64,000 bases of DNA from positions 6,636,424 through 6,700,423 of the forward strand of contig LR746267.1 of NCBI GenBank assembly GCA_902729315.2, given 5' to 3'. Under the pieces are notes generated by a model, which worked only from the letters and a program-made list of their open reading frames with translations, was not told where the DNA came from and made no database searches. Each line of letters begins with the position of its first letter. Positions within the stretch are counted from its first letter, which is position 1. The position numbers and the translations under genes are program-made. The stretch comes from Spirodela intermedia. Lineage: Eukaryota; Streptophyta; Magnoliopsida; Alismatales; Araceae. Shown here piece after piece: positions 1 through 12,623 of the stretch.

Positions 1-209
1 TTTGCAGACACAAAGTCATGGTCTTCAATACCAATCGTTTTTGCTGATATCGGGAATGTAGTATTCTGTGTACAACGTTATTTTCCTTGTGGGTGCAACA
101 ATACAACCTTGGGATTCGTATGATTTCATAAAACTAAAACGGTTTGTGGCTATAGAGTGAGTCTATCAGATACTTGAAACGTGGCAACATTGTGAAACAC
201 TAAACAGAC

Positions 210-1834
210 ATGATGATCAACAATCAACATATGCTGACCTACTTATATCTCTTGGTTTACATACTGCTTTCTTCAGGAGTTATTTTATATAACAAGGTAA
301 AATATCTTTATACATTCCTATTTGTATATCATTTACACCTGAGTTTGAGATAATCATTATTGTTTTTATTTTCTTTGATTCTTAATGGAATTAGGCCCCC
401 AAAGGCTATAATTTTATGAAAATTGATTTCTACCTTGGAGGAAAGTTAGTTGTAGTGCATAAGTTTCATCTTCACATACTTGTGATAGATCTTGAGGTCT
501 TTGTTTATAGCCTCTTGTTTCTTAGATAAAATTATGTAAATAATTCTCGAAAGTCGGATTTTCAAAGCTTAAGTGTAGACAGATCACTTCTCCAATTAAC
601 ACTATAAGATTTTATCATCTACCAGTGAATATCATGGTCATAGACCTTATTCTGAAATCATAGTTAAAGTTGAGAAAGTGTAATTCACGATCTCGTGAGG
701 TAATATAGGACCTAATTCACTTGTATCTACATTATCTGAGTTGGATCGTAGACTTCAATAAGAATATAATCTTTAAGAGACTATAAAGAGTAGAAGTTTT
801 ATATGGTTTTTTTTGACCACCCATATCTTTATCATTTTTATTATCTCATAGTATTACTTGCATATCTCAAAAAGAATATTTATTGTCCACATTATGCAAG
901 TAATGTCATGAGACAATAGAAATGATAAAGATATGGGTGGTCAAAAAGAATCATATAAAACTTTTACTCCTTGTAGTCTTTGAAATATCATATTCTTGTT
1001 GAAGTCTACGATTTAACCCAGATGATGTAGATACAAGTGAATTAGGTCTCATATTACCTCATGGGATTGTGAATAACACTTTCTCAGCCTTAACTATGAT
1101 TTCAGAAAAAAGTCCATGACCATGATATTCACTGGCAGGTGATGAAATTCTATAGTGTTAATTGGAGAAGTGATCTGTCTACACTTAAGCTTTAAAAATC
1201 TGACTTATATGCAAGTAATGTCATGAGACATTACTTGCATTTTGACCACCCATATGATGGGTTTCTTTGGTCCACATTATATGGCTACCTTGTTGTTTTT
1301 GTGTGGTTCAGTGATGCAATCACTCTGTTTAGGGAATGATGCAGATTATAATTATTTTGATTTTCTGGATTCCATAATTTTTCTATGTCAACTAAATGTA
1401 TTCTTTAGATAAGGGAAGTTCTTAATAAAAATAAACATACATATAATATATTTTATTTGCGTGAAAATCAAGCACTCATCGTGGAGTCAATCTGGTTCCT
1501 TCTTTCATGTTACCATTTGGCTTATTCAACCTTGATTAGGTGATGATATTGAACTCATCCGATTTGGAGGTCCATATTCACAAATGGTAATTGAATCCTT
1601 CAATCTTGGAATGGTAGTTATGATCTTTATTTCCTTTGTAATGGATAAGATACACCTGTTTAGTCAGTCCTTCAACTTTTCCAAGAAGAAGAAGGATGAC
1701 TATGCTTGGTCTCTTTTGTGTCCAATCTTGCATCAAAACTCAGATAATACTACTTTAGTGTGCTTCAGATAGATTCAAATGCCAATTGGAGTTATCTGGA
1801 AAGGGATCATCCTGCCTCTTGCTATACATATAAT

Positions 1835-1865
<31 letters not shown>

Positions 1866-4800
1866 ATATGATTGAAGTTAGGGAATGCATTCAGGTTAGT
1901 ATGTCTCTTGGTGATTTTATCTTGTTTTTATGGACAGCTCTGGGATAGGGTTTACACATGAAACAACAATCACAAGGATCAAGTAGAGTAAATGGAATGC
2001 TTATTGTGATTGATGCACGATGGAACCTCATGATTATGTAGCCACCTATTCTCACTGAATTGATTGAAAAGGGAATGCAATTTTTTTCTAGAAAGGTGTG
2101 TGCAGAATCAAGAAAGATCCAGATTTATGAATTAGGATAAAATCAAGAAGAATAATGACAAAGGTATCATGGAATCAGATAAAAACAAGGGTTTTTTAGC
2201 AGACTCTTGGAGGTTGGTTCAAGGCAGATTTGCCCTTCTACTTTTGAAGATCATTATCAAAAGGGCAGAGTTTCCTTCATGTCGAGAGCCTCAAAGTTTG
2301 AGATGTAAAATCATTTTCAGCAGGTTCGGATAATGTGTGCTGTTTATTTGGCAGTATAAGATAAAGTTACCAATCTGAGCTATTATCAAATCATTTCCTA
2401 CCATACTCTAAATGAACTTGTCTGTGGCACACTATTAGTTTTCATAATATAGGAGAAAGATTTAAATACTGAAGAAGATCAATTTTTTTCTTAAAAAGGG
2501 AATGTGGATTTCATCACACATGAGGAAGCTTAAAAATGAGAGAGATGGAACGCAATATTGTTAAATATTTGCCTATAGTAGTTCAACTTGGTGAAATTAC
2601 ATTCCCTTTGAGAGGCTTTGTTTGAACAATTAAATTACAAATGATATGCAGGTATCCCTCGGAATTGACTTTAAAGAGATTTGCCGACTTGATAGAATTA
2701 GAAGATGTAATGTGTGGACCATGTGTGATCTTATTCTTATTGAAACACAAAATATTGATTATCTTGTTTTGGATTATGGTTTGATGGATCCAATGTACAA
2801 GAAACATTATATTCTAGGGCCAATTTTGAAATTGATTCCAAATTAGAAACCTCCAACATGGAACAAAACTTGTCCACATAATTTATTCTTCTAAGGTATG
2901 AAAAATTATTGAGAAAATGGAGCAAGTTAGAAATTTCACAGCTCCCTAATTCTGAAAATACTCTTATAATGTGGGATGTTCACTCCAGTTTCTTCCTCTC
3001 TCACCCTGGGTTTCTATAATAACCTTGGGTAAGTGGGCAGTTGGCAGACATCGTAAGATAATTGAAGTCAGTAAGATGCAACCATGGATTATAGAGATCA
3101 GCCCATTGAATGTAGTAGTTTTTGTAGTACAACTGTTGGTCGTTGATTTCGTAGGTCCGTAGGAACCTTAATATTTCTTCTTGGACATACTTTTCGTAAT
3201 TAAACACAAGAGTGGTTGACATTTTTTGCGGCAAGCTATGCCCTTATGATCTAGCGAAACCTGAGTTATAATATTTCTAGAAGCAGACGAGCTGAAATTG
3301 GCGAGACAATGAAATAATATTGAATCACATTTGATTTCTTGTTGTGATCCAACTGGTGAATAGATGGAATGAGGACATTCATTTGTTTAGCGCAGTCTTT
3401 TCATATAACTTAACCAAAGTGCTCATGGTTTTTAAATTATTCTCCACACATGTGTCGATCTATTTGTGAATGCCATGCGATTTGTTTTACATCAAAAATA
3501 TATCACGTTTTTGATATATTGAAATGTAGTTTGATCATTGATTTGAAGTGCGTTTATGAGAGTCAAGTGAAATTTTATAATGTATTAATGACACGGTGTC
3601 TATATTGGTTTGTTTATTTGCTTGCTTATGTAGTGATATCTGTCTTTCGATGGTTCAAGTTGTCAATTTCAGTCTGGCTGAACTTTCTGTTGAAGCTGCC
3701 GCTGTTCTTTTCATCTTGACCATGATTGCATATGTTTGTTGAAGGCTTACATATCTTGTTGAATTTTCTATGCTTCCTTGTCTCACACATTGTCTATAAG
3801 TATTATATTCAACAGTCCTTTCATAATCAACATGCTGAAGCTGCTTCATAATCAATGTAAGTTGGATTCTAACAGATTTAATTGAATGACTCATTTGCAG
3901 TGGGTTCTATCACCAAAATACTTTAATTTTCCATTTCCAATTACGCTTACTATGATTCACATGGGATTTTCTGGTGTGGTGGCATTCCTTTTGGTTCGCG
4001 TTTTTAAGGTATGTTCACTCTCCCCTGTTAAGAGTTTATTTTCCATCCATATTACCTTTTCAAGAGGGATACATTAAACATTCTAATAATCAAGAAAATT
4101 TTGTGGCAATCTCGTATGCAACTTTGAATAGCAGTTAAGATGCTGCTAGCGGCACGATTGGAAAAGTCAGCAATCAATTTAGAGAGGAATTTGGTGTCCT
4201 CTGTCTGAATTTAAGGGATAATTTTGATTATTCTGGAAACCTAATGATGACATAGGAAAGAAATTGGTCAATCTCTCTTTGGTCAAACGATTCCCTGCTA
4301 ACCAGACACTCTAAGAGGCAACCAACCACTCGAATGAGCCCTTGTTCTTACTTGTCATAAGCACCACCTACTGGCAGTCGAGTTGTGGAGAACGAAAGGA
4401 GCATGGGAAAGTGGAAGCAACTGAAAACGGTCGTAGTTTGGCCCCCTGGTTTGTCTGCTTCATCTTTCTCTTCAAATATGAGTAAGTATCAAATGTCATT
4501 GTCGTTTAGGAATTGGGTATTGAACAAGGTGGGGTGTGATATAATTAAGACTGACGAACGGTCATGCAATTGTGCCCTTTTTCTACAGATTTATCTATAA
4601 ACGTACAATAACGATCAGTAGCAGATTTTTATTTACTTTGAATGTCTTTTTCCTCCGTAGTCTTTAAATTTGCCAACCCAATTGCATTTTAGATTTTATT
4701 GGGCCTAGAAATTTATTGGGCAAAATGTGGATATCAAGGATGTCGTGCAAATCTGATTGTTACTTAGTACCCTCATGGAAAAATCCAATAATTGATCCAA

Positions 4801-7800
4801 ATGTATCTGCGTGGCAAATCCATTCGTTTGATGAAACAGCCATCAGTCAAATCCAATAATTTGCCATATACCCAATGGACAGATCCAAAAATTTGGCAGA
4901 CTAAGTCTCTGGGCTAATCCAACAATTTGCCCAAACCCACTAGGCATTTCGAAAGGTGGAGCAAATACAATTCGAGCCAATCTAGCAATGCATGAAATTC
5001 ACGTGAAAATTCATCAGTCGGTCAACTATGTATTGGCTAAATATAAAATTGGTGTCAAATATTCACTTGGCAAATCAAGTGGGTCAATATCCTGAGTGAA
5101 TCCTGCAATGGATCAAAATATGGTCAATTGCTTAAATTACCTTTATATCGTCCCTAATTGAGTTGATAAACTTAAAAAGATTACAATCCACTTTTTGTTT
5201 AATGTGCATCAATTTATTTTACATCTGCTTCAGTGTGATGTCACAATACTTTTTTGAATTATAAACAATATTAGCGAAATGAAATGCAACAATTTATTCA
5301 TTGGTCATGTTACAAGAGCAGTCCCACGCTAGCCATAAAAAGAATTTTTTGCTTGTTCATTAGTTTTTATTTTGAATGATGAAGTTTAAGATGGCGTTGG
5401 ATCTGATGGTTGGTCGAGTTTCACGCATAGATTTATGTTATTCACTTGACTAGCCCAAAAAGTCAACGTACACATGTAATGCCGTGTTAATAAAGTTTTG
5501 TATTGGTTTATAGAAAGAAAACATGCGATTATATAGAGAGACACTCTAGTCATTCAGAATTATTTTTGAGTTGAATGGTTCTATGATGTAATTTCATAAA
5601 TGATACTTGCAATCAGTTCATGGTGTTCTTCGGAAAATGTTATTAATATTGATTGCAGCTAGTGAGAAAACTCCAGATATACATAATCGACGGAATATAT
5701 TGAATTATTCAAAATGGATATTTGAATGAATGAAACGCTTCAATGATAGGAAACAATTAAGAACAACGTCACAACACAGTGTCATAGCAAGATGCATGGT
5801 GCTTGTCTTGTTCACTGTTTTTCACTTAATATCCGCATCCAATTTGGTTAAGATGCTATATCAACACATGTTATTCTGTTTGCAGCCACGGAATGAAAAT
5901 GCTTTCTTTACTTTAGAACAAGTCATCGATCTATGAACTATAAAATACTACGTTCCATTGAAATTCTGATATCTTGGTATTGGCAGGTTGTGGCACCTGT
6001 GAAGATGACTTTCCAGATGTAAGAACTATGACATTTTATTTTTCCTTCATTTAATGTGATGTTTCACTTTGTAATGAACCTTTTTCCAATTCCAGATATG
6101 TAACATGCGTGATTCCAATAAGTGCTTTCTTTGCATCCAGTCTATGGTAAGTGATTGTACATTTCTGCATTTTGGACCACCTGTCAGTCGCCTTTGTTTG
6201 ACTGTGCTCTTTTTTTCTTCAACTGATGACTGTACTCCTTTTTCTTTGATTTTGTTTCTAATGATATTGCGACCTACTTGTACAATAACTGCATATGTTA
6301 ATCTTTTCCCTAAATGAAAGACATTGATTGTAGCCAGATCTATGTTTTTCTGGGCATGAGAAAAGGATGGAACACGCCATTAACTGAAGGGCAGAATCTC
6401 GCCTGCTTGATGTTTATTTGAGCATCAAAATCGTTAGTGTTGGGGTGTGTGCTGTGTGTTGTGGGTGGGGGGTGGATGCTCTGGTGTTCAGGCTTTCAAA
6501 CTACATCTTTTGAAAGAAAATTTCATCTCCTTATTTATTTTCCCTATAGTCTATTTAAGCTTCCAATCTAGAATCCAAGGATTCAAGAATACTAATGCTT
6601 GAAACTACATTATTTGTTTTGATCTTACGTGTAAGCTACGCTAGTTCCCAGTTAAAATAAAATTCTTATTTTTATGATTTTTCGTGCTATTACCTATGGT
6701 TTTATGATTGCCAAACTTCAATTATGATTTGCCATTGGTTTTTTTAGTTCATGACATGTCATGGTAACAAGGCGTATCTTCGGCTGCAGGTTTGGCAACA
6801 CCGCTTATTTGCACATTTCAGTTGCTTTTATCCAGATGCTCAAAGCTTTAAGTAGGTAGTCTAAACTCGTCTTTTATTTCGCCTTAATCCCCTTAAAGCC
6901 AAATATTCACTCTTCTTTTGTGTACAGTGCCAGTGGCAACATTCCTCATGTCTGTTATTTGTGGCACTGACAAGTTAAGGTGTGATTTGTTCCTGAACAT
7001 GCTCCTCATCAGTGTTGGAGTAGTCGTCTCTTCATATGGCGAGATTCACTTTAATGTGATCGGAACACTTTACCAGGTGTCAGGCATATTTGCAGAAGCT
7101 CTTAGACTAGTCCTAACTCAAGTCCTCCTCCAAAAGAAAGGATTAACCCTAAATCCGGTGACCAGTTTGTATTACATAGCGCCCTGCAGGTATTCTTCAT
7201 CTTTATCTTCCAATTATTTGGTCGTTTGTTGAAAGCTCCCAACGTCATGTGTAATCTTTAGATACTTCTATCACGTATTAATACCAAGAATGCACCAGCC
7301 TTGCCAAATATGGCATCCTCTTTTCGCAACAAAGTGTTTTGGCAGCGACATAAATAAAGCAATATGAAGGTTTTTAATTTGCACCTATGTTTCAGTGAAT
7401 ATACAGTTATTTTCTAATTGGGATGAACCTTGTCAGCTATGTCGATCGGGGAATGCATCTAAGTATTAACAACTGCCCAAATGGTAGTGTTTTCTAGTTT
7501 GAACTGATTTTATTTTTTTTCTAAATCAAGGAGATTCTTAGAAATCAAATTTGATGACATGTCTGAGGCTGCCTTTATGAACCTATGCCATGGCTGATTA
7601 TTATTTTGTTGTATCGTATGCTCTTGATGAGAAGACTCTCACTGTTGATCTGAATCCTCATTAGGTACTTTGTATGTTCCTGCATGGCTATCTTTCCTGG
7701 AAAGCATCATACTTGACCGTTTCTTCTCTATTCATTGTTATCGTTGCACTGGCATGATTTCTTCTGCAGTCTTCGGTATCTATGCATATTTTTTATCGAA

Positions 7801-9157
7801 TTCATTGTTGCTAGTAAACCAGACTTGCCTTCCAAATTATCTTACTTTGTATCGATCATACGTGCGCAGAGCACCCCCCCCCCCTTTCGTGGAGCCTGCA
7901 ACACTGGGACAACTTATATTTACTTATTTTCTCTCTGCAGTTTTCTTTTTCTGTTTGCGCCATGGTACATGTTGGAGAAACCAGGAATGGAAATCTCCCA
8001 GATTCAGTTCAATTTTTGGACGTTTTTCTCAAACGCTCTATGTGCGCTGGCATTGAACTTCTCCATATTTTTAGTAATCGGTAGAACTGGAGCAGTTACC
8101 ATCCGTGTTGCTGGAGTTTTGAAGGACTGGATACTGATTGCTCTCTCGACAATTATATTTCCAGAATCTGCCATTACCGGGCTCAACATTATTGGCTATG
8201 CAATCGGTACAGTTCCTCTTTAATCTGATGTATATCGTTTTTTTGAACTTGATTATAAAGTTTAAATTATCTTACTGCTTTTGTAACCATTCCTTGTAGC
8301 TCTGTGTGGTGTTGTCATGTACAACTACCTGAAAGTCAAGGATGTTGGTGCATCAGGACAAGCGTCAGATGAAAATATTCCAGAAAGAGCAACGAAGGTC
8401 ATACTCTGGAGCTGCTCTGCTTTGATCTCATCGGAATATTTTCCGAACCCAATAAGAAATATTCTTTTCTGCCGCCAGAAGAACTATTTCGTAGATTTTC
8501 GTATCGTTCTTCAGTGCCATTTCATTTAATCTTTTGGTTCATCCATTCATTCGTGGAAGAACAATCATATGGTGTGGATGTTTCGTCTAGAGGCTCCTTT
8601 TCATTCTATATGGACTGTTGTGATTCTGTAGTATACTTCCTTTTTATTTATTCTTTTCTATTTGTGCCTAGACTTTATGGGTTTTTCAGATCAGTAGGAG
8701 CATGATAGAATCTTTAGAGATAAAATCAATCGAAAAAAGGGTGCACATTTAGTAAAAAATTCTACTAGTAATGTAAAGTGTCACATCGAGCATTTTTTTA
8801 TTTACCTGAATGGTCGTTTAAATACCTAATTTTTTATTTAATGTGATCTCGATTTCTTTTTGTTTCTTCCTCTAAACTTTTATGTCATCTCTTTGGACAA
8901 CAATGTCGATTAATTCCAATCCGTATTATTCTGATGACGAATATATCTGTTAGCCCATTTTAACGTGGGTTCTTAAATTTGTTCAGGATTGGAGGCTGGA
9001 CAAGAGATCGTCGGACTTGTTCTCCAGCGACAGCATGAACAGGAGCAACACAGCAACCACCAGCGGAGACTACACGGCAGAGGAAGAAGCCCCCCTTCTT
9101 CCTTCCTCGCGGATCTCACACGTCAGTCGAAACCCTCTAAGCAGCCACACTGCATAG
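210..9157 (+). CDS. Sugar phosphate/phosphate translocator (TPT/NST family, At3g17430-like), 9 exons
   Basis: A member of the plant triose-phosphate/nucleotide-sugar transporter family in the drug/metabolite transporter superfamily. It is a multi-span (usually 10 TM) endomembrane carrier; the substrate of this subgroup is not established. Coding exons: 210-296, 3901-4008, 5987-6018, 6096-6146, 6790-6851, 6928-7189, 7941-8206, 8300-8397, 8987-9157. All introns have GT-AG borders, phases agree at every junction, and the total is 1137 nt (378 aa). Family landmarks are SSGVILYNKWVLSPKYFNFP (exons 1-2), CVIPISAFFASSLWFGNTAY (exons 4-5), LRLVLTQVLLQKKGLTLNP, GRTGAVTIRVAGVLKDWIL and CGVVMYNYLKVKD. 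The hydrophilic tail is Ser- and acid-rich. ATGs at 210 and 213 are adjacent; alignment with relatives beginning MIN favours 213. Introns 1 (3.6 kb) and 2 (2.0 kb) are large and hold repeats. No frame break was seen. Confidence 0.93.
551..1206. repeat. Long imperfect inverted repeat (hairpin) in transporter intron 1
   Basis: The left arm (551-865) and right arm (893-1206) are reverse complements over about 315 bp, at roughly 88-90% identity by eye, separated by a loop of about 27 nt. The arms meet at ATTACTTGCAT / ATGCAAGTAAT, and the outer ends read AAGTCGGATT / AATCTGACTT. This is the architecture of a foldback-type MITE or a young inverted-repeat small-RNA locus. It lies on the transcribed strand of the transporter pre-mRNA. 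I saw no clear target-site duplication or transposase. Confidence 0.85.
1209..1256. repeat. Short palindrome related to the hairpin apex
   Basis: A 14-bp perfect stem (ATGCAAGTAATGTC and its complement) with a 4-nt loop occupies 1209-1240. It is followed by TTTTGACCACCCATAT, which also occurs in the left arm of the neighbouring 551-1206 inverted repeat. It looks like a rearranged extra copy of that repeat's apex. Confidence 0.7.
1832..1858. repeat. (TA)n microsatellite
   Basis: A run of alternating TA of about 25 bp inside intron 1 of the transporter gene. Confidence 0.85.
4660..5120. repeat. Degenerate ~63-bp tandem repeat in transporter intron 2
   Basis: Variants of AATCCAAYAATTTGCC recur near 4788, 4852, 4917, 4979 and 5099, a spacing of about 60-65 bp, with CCCAATGG/AAATTTGG blocks between them. 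The copies are strongly diverged, so boundaries are approximate. No coding potential was seen. Confidence 0.45.
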
Positions 9158-10622
9158 CTGCCACACCTTCCCCATCAGGAAAACTATTCATTCACATTGT
9201 AATTTTTTTCCCCCTTTTGTTGCCAAGCTTTCGCCTTACCTATTCTTTAGAGAGCCGCCATGTTTTGGTGGAGAAATTCTCCACCTGTTTGCCGTAGTCG
9301 GTCCTGAAGCGTATGTTCCTGGTGATGTGGGTTTACCTCGCACCCTTCTTTCTATTATGGTGATGGGCAAATTCGGCCAGTTTTCGATCAATCAGCCTCA
9401 GATCCCAACCTCCTTCTGGATCAAGAACAAAAAGCCCAGTATCATTCACTTGCTCCGAAGAAGAGTAAAAGGATAAGGCAGGGAAGAAGCCGGATGGATC
9501 TTCCCGGAATCTGCCGGATCTGGTTAAAAGGAGGGGCCCACTTAAGGATGATGTTCAACGGACGATATAAAATAATGTGAAAGGGTGATCCATAGAGCAG
9601 GAACAGAGTGAGGGAGACGAGTGATATGATGCGCATTCACTTGGTTTCCGGAGAGCATTCTGAGCAAGCCCTGCCGGTAGGCCATTTGCTAGGAAAAATG
9701 GTACATGATGGGCTTGAAGATTTTGTCGCGAATAAAAGCTCGAGTGCTACAGCAACGTTTGGGCTGGTTACATCTGCGTATATGAGGTCTTTGGTGATCA
9801 GTGCTACTGAATTCCAAACAGGCACAATCTCATCTAATTTCGCAAGGGCTAAAGGCCTGATCTTTCCCCCGAGCCATGATTGTACATGTTTTATTCTACT
9901 GCATGGTGAAAAAAACTAAGGAAAATTTTCCATAGTTAAATAGCCTCTGTACCTTTGAGAGTCTACTCCTGCCTTCGTATAGATAGATAGATGGTTTTCT
10001 CAGGTTGAGACGGCAACAGAAGAGTTAGAACAGAGCTCTGAGTTGAGACGGGATTCTACCCCAAAGCTGAGGATTCCAGGCAGTCAGATCATAGGTTGTT
10101 AATGGACCATACAAACACCACAAGGCAACCCCAATCCTGAGGTAATTTGAATCCTGGTGGCTGAAAAAAAAGGTCTCCAATGGCAAGAAAAATATGTGTT
10201 TCATCGTACGATTCCTAGGATCAAGACAAACTATGGTATCCTGCCGTGCTTCGTTTCGAGGCCCCTTGGCTCCCCCTACAGCTAGCAACAATTGCTGCCA
10301 ATTATCATCTCTAGCAGATGGGATAATGTGCATGATTCATATTTTGATCGAACGAAAGAAAGAAGAGCCCTGGAATAGATCAAGCAGGTTTGAGTTTATT
10401 CAAATGTTAAATTCGTCGTGAAAAAATAAAACGTCACAAATGGAGAAGCGGCCCTCCAGGAAGACCATTGTTGCAGCAGATAATATCCTGAAAACTACAA
10501 AAGCTTGCGGAAGAAAAAAAATAGCGTAACAGGACCTAGGCCTCCTCTGAAATACAAGAACCTAATGCCACCTTAATCCTACCTTGAGCTAACCAAGGAG
10601 GAGCCCCAATTCGTGTAGTCCA
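9158..10622. other. Intergenic: 3' flanks of two convergent genes
   Basis: This stretch separates the transporter stop codon (9157) from the convergent TMCO1-like stop codon (10623). It should contain both 3'UTRs. Short open frames at 9608-9919 (+) and 10025-10333 (-) show no family resemblance I recognise and are not called genes. Confidence 0.6.
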
Positions 10623-11234
10623 TCAGCTGATCTTGGGATCAGGTACCGGGAACAGGCTGGCACCAGCAGCTCCCCTAGGCGGGGAGAAGCCGAGGAACTT
10701 CTGCAGATTGGTCCGGATGCTGACGGAACAGAGGAGGTAGAGGAAGGCCATGGAGCAGTCGGTAGGATCGCTGCCGGGAAGCCCCCGATGACTCATCTTG
10801 TAAACGAGAGATACAGGCGCGAAGGGGAGCTTAGCAACGGGCTTGCCGTCGAAGAGCGAGTTAAGGAGGCCGAACACAACGAAGAGGACGACGGCGACAA
10901 CGGCCCCTGATTTGAACTTGAAGAGGGACAGATCTCGTGTGGACTCCTTGAGACTAGACTCCACCCGATCCATCTTTTTGTTCTTGGAGGATTTCTTGAC
11001 AACGACGGACACAGATCCGCCGCCGGAGGAGGACGAGTTCTTCATGGTCTCCAGCTTCTTCGAGGCCTTGTCAATGGAGGAGCGGAGGGACTTGTACGAG
11101 GAGGTCCGGTAGATTAGGATCCAGGAGATGATCTCGCAGAGGACGGCCGTGCCGAAGGAGATCCCCACCACTACGAGGCCATCGGCGTAGCGGCTGCCCG
11201 TCAGGGACGACGCCAGCGAGACCAGCGATGCCAT
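10623..11234 (-). CDS. TMCO1: TMCO1-like ER calcium load-activated channel (DUF106)
   Basis: A homologue of TMCO1, the ER membrane protein described in animals as a calcium load-activated calcium channel and a component of ER translocon-associated complexes. It is a single exon of 203 aa, against 188 for human TMCO1. Visible order: TM1 about residues 18-43 (ending WILIYRTSSYKSL), a lysine-rich coiled segment about 50-103 with a Ser/Gly loop, RDLSLFKFKSG, TM2 about 109-128, the conserved NSLFDGKPVAKLPFAP block, SHRGLPGSDPTDCS, TM3 about 160-175, then SIRTNLQKFLGFSPPRGA. The frame stays open upstream to 11333, but family alignment places the start at 11234 (MASLVSL). A 5'-end fragment is duplicated as a pseudogene near 20.7 kb. 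Confidence 0.93.
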   Translation of the reverse strand: MASLVSLASSLTGSRYADGLVVVGISFGTAVLCEIISWILIYRTSSYKSLRSSIDKASKKLETMKNSSSSGGGSVSVVVKKSSKNKKMDRVESSLKESTRDLSLFKFKSGAVVAVVLFVVFGLLNSLFDGKPVAKLPFAPVSLVYKMSHRGLPGSDPTDCSMAFLYLLCSVSIRTNLQKFLGFSPPRGAAGASLFPVPDPKIS

Positions 11235-11555
11235 GACGGCGACCCGATCGGAGGAGAGCCTCTCTGCAGACCGGAGGAACACGAAGACCTCCTCGCCGCC
11301 CACGCCGTCACTTCCCCTGTGCCGTCTTCTCACGTCTGTATATTTTTCAAATACACCCCTGACAACAGAGTATTATAGAATCAAGTCCTTTGAAAACCCA
11401 TAAAATAGGACCGGCCCACTTTAAGAAATGCAAAGAAAATCAATTCCTTTCGAGAAAACCCAATAAAATAGGACCTGATTTTTATTATTTTTAAGAAAAG
11501 CAAGTGAGATCAGTCATTTAAATAACTTGGAAAAGAACTAAAAGGTGATGAAAAC
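11125..11555. repeat. Left copy of ~0.4-kb flanking duplication (TMCO1 5' end and upstream DNA)
   Basis: This segment covers the first 36 codons of the TMCO1-like gene plus about 320 bp upstream. It is colinear, in the same orientation, with 20628-20945. Shared blocks include GATGATCTC, AGGAGATCCCCACCAC, GAGGCCAT, GCCATG, TTTTCAAAT, TTTTAAGAA and ATTTAAA. The left copy contains an extra ~100-bp internal duplication (two AAATAGGACC blocks near 11404 and 11468), which explains its greater length. It ends where the outer Copia LTR begins. Confidence 0.8.
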
Positions 11556-11560
11556 ACAGC

Positions 11561-11790
11561 TGTTGCCTTGGATGTGTCCAAGACATCCGAAGATAAGATT
11601 GATTACAAAGATGGATAGATTAGCTTATAATTAAAACAGTAAACACTAAATAAGAGTGATGAACAAAGGTTTAAGAGAACTCCCTCTTCTATAAAAATAA
11701 CTAAATATAGAGAAAAAAATGAAAGAGAACCTTACAGTTGCCTTAAATCTTATTTCTTAACCTAATGTTGAATATCTTCCCCTTCAAGAA
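11561..11790 (-). repeat. 3' LTR of outer Copia
   Basis: It matches 20390-20615 in the same orientation. On the minus strand it is preceded by a purine-rich stretch containing TTGAAGGGGAAGA, a plausible polypurine tract, around 11785-11797. The 5' LTR partner flanks the TMCO1 pseudogene fragment on the right. Confidence 0.7.
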
Positions 11791-11884
11791 GAAACGAAAA
11801 TAGAAATAAAAGAAGTGGAGCCACCTCTCTTCTTCTCTCACAAAATCTCCTTTCAAGGCTTTTCCCACTCTCTAACATTCTCCA

Positions 11885-12083
11885 TGTTAATTTGAGGAAC
11901 AAATGAGGAGAGAAGAGAAGGTAGAGAAGTCAAAAGGGGGCAAGGGATAGGAACCACCAAGATGAAAAAAATGTGCCAAATCGTCAGCACAAAATGTGCC
12001 CTAAATTATGGTATTTATAAAATGGGTAAATGGGTTAGCATAAGGTTAGTTTGATAGGTTTTAATGGGCCTATTGCTCTAACA
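11885..12083 (-). repeat. 3' LTR of inner Copia (199 bp)
   Basis: A direct match to 16700-16898 of identical length. Its termini follow the TG...CA rule, with a polypurine tract abutting on the internal side. Confidence 0.85.
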
Positions 12084-12623
12084 CCCCCCCTTCAAACTCA
12101 CAATGAGGTAATAAACCAGAGTTTGTTTAAAAGAAATTGAAACCAAGATATAGTACGAGTTTGTGAAAAAAGACATTCAACTGTAAAGAAGATTGAACAT
12201 AAAGTAACATGAGAGTCTCAAGTTGAAGATGATGCCAAATACAATAATAATGATCTCAATATGTTTCGAGCACTCATGAAAAATTGTGTGAGCAATATGA
12301 ACTCCACTTTTATCATCACAATGGATGTCCTAGCTCTACATTCTCGTTCAATACTAAAACAAGTAATACCATCCTATTTCTTACTCTTCTATAAAATAAA
12401 ATAATCAACAAGAATAAATAATATATTAAACCTAATCAGCATAAAAAAACACAGAATTAATGAGGAATGTGAAGATAAAATATGCCTATAAATCTATGTA
12501 CCACAAAGATAGTGAAGGATACATAAGATGGCAACTAAATGAGTAGAGCAAGGAGCTAAAATAGAATTGACTAACAATATGCACTGCAAATTGAACATTT
12601 GAATATGTGACTATCTGATATAT

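Noticed and set aside
10025-10333. 102-residue minus-strand frame
   Set aside because: No recognised motif, no promoter or splice evidence; lies in the probable 3' flank between convergent genes.
11235-11333. 33-residue N-terminal extension of the TMCO1-like frame
   Set aside because: Family alignment begins at MASLVSL (11234); the extension is unlike TMCO1 N-termini and is probably 5'UTR.
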